A DNA stretch of 6,513 nucleotides, taken from assembly GCA_945882005.1 (NCBI GenBank), contig CAMCWG010000174.1:1-6513 (forward strand), read 5' to 3'. Below the pieces are notes generated by a model. The model did no database searches, was not told where the DNA came from, and was given only the letters and a program-made list of their open reading frames with translations. This document shows positions 6,208 through 6,513 of the stretch, piece by piece. How positions within the stretch are numbered: the stretch's first letter is position 1; the number at the start of each line of letters is the position of its first letter. The DNA comes from Bordetella parapertussis. Lineage in GTDB: Bacteria; Pseudomonadota; Gammaproteobacteria; Burkholderiales; Burkholderiaceae_B. Made by a program: the position numbers and the translations under genes.

Positions 6208-6513
6208 ATGCCAACACCTTCAGATATGTCAATGCTCTCACTGGTGCTGAACGCCAGTATTCCCGTTCAGTTCATCATGTTGATGCTCATTGTCATCTCG
6301 ATCGCCTCGTGGACATTTATTTTTGCCAAGCGCTCCACCATCAAAAAGGCATTAATACAAACGCGTCGCTTTGAAGACGACTTCTGGTCGGGCGGCGATT
6401 TAGCCTTGCTGCACCAGTCCATTTCTACCCGCCGTGCAGAGCAAGGCGCCTTGGCACGCATCTTTGACAGCGGCATGACCGAATTCCTCAAAGGACGTCG
6501 GGCAGGCGCTGGT
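6208..6513 (+). CDS. tolQ: Tol-Pal system inner-membrane protein TolQ, N-terminal part
   Basis: TolQ is the MotA/ExbB-type motor subunit that, with TolR, uses the proton gradient to energise TolA and the outer-membrane constriction machinery. Only the first 102 codons lie in the window; the frame is open at the right edge. The protein starts with a short periplasmic leader, MPTPSDMSMLSLVLNAS, then a membrane segment at about 18-41 containing VISIASW, which matches E. coli TolQ GFSIASW. FEDDFWSGGDL (56-66) corresponds to the conserved FEDKFWSG region, and IFDSGMTEFLK (85-95) to the following cytoplasmic helix. The ATG lies 3 bases after the ybgC stop, with GGGA 7 bases upstream inside ybgC. 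A GTG directly before it is less likely. tolR, tolA, tolB and pal would be expected beyond the edge. Confidence 0.95.
   Translation, partial: MPTPSDMSMLSLVLNASIPVQFIMLMLIVISIASWTFIFAKRSTIKKALIQTRRFEDDFWSGGDLALLHQSISTRRAEQGALARIFDSGMTEFLKGRRAGAG

Noticed and set aside
1..6513. A novel defence, mobile or otherwise undescribed system
   Set aside because: Every long gene belongs to a known family with normal length and intact motifs, and there are no mobile-element ends, arrays or unexplained large open frames.

Overview
The window looks like ordinary chromosomal DNA from a betaproteobacterium, most likely Burkholderiales (an Alcaligenaceae-like lineage is my guess). It combines a beta-type RppH diverging from proS, a ybgC-tolQ junction, a ZapB-like coiled-coil gene, and a TctA/TctB pair of the kind common in Burkholderiales. 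GC is moderate and looks even across the window. I see no transposase, integrase, tRNA, rRNA or CRISPR array, and no sign of recent transfer.

Layout. Bases 1-142 (minus) hold the N-terminal part of a small coiled-coil, ZapB-like protein that runs off the left edge. Bases 143-516 are a gene-free divergent intergenic region with several short repeats that may be operators. Bases 517-3403 (plus) form a tight three-gene operon: tctB (small membrane subunit), tctA (large membrane subunit) and a beta-hydroxyacid dehydrogenase. It ends at a strong hairpin at 3426-3453, which also serves the convergent gene rppH (minus, 3438-3977). The rppH stop codon lies inside the loop of that hairpin. An 86-base divergent region then separates rppH from proS (4064-5797, plus). 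proS overlaps ybgC by one base (TGATG), and ybgC is followed three bases later by tolQ, which is cut by the right edge.

How the genes work together. TctA and TctB form the membrane part of a tripartite tricarboxylate transporter, which normally needs a periplasmic binding protein (TctC/Bug). None is encoded in the window, so it must lie elsewhere. The co-transcribed dehydrogenase suggests that the imported compound is a hydroxy- or dicarboxylic acid, or is converted to a semialdehyde that this enzyme interconverts with the hydroxyacid; this is inference. RppH removes pyrophosphate from 5' triphosphate RNA and starts mRNA decay. ProS charges tRNA-Pro and carries the editing insertion. YbgC is a hotdog thioesterase at the head of tol-pal operons, and TolQ is the inner-membrane motor subunit of Tol-Pal. 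The proS-ybgC-tolQ spacing implies that a tRNA synthetase and the envelope-constriction system share transcription.

I did not find a new defence, mobile or otherwise undescribed system. The most notable points are the terminator built into the rppH 3' end, the TctBA-dehydrogenase operon without a binding protein, and the repeat cluster upstream of tctB.
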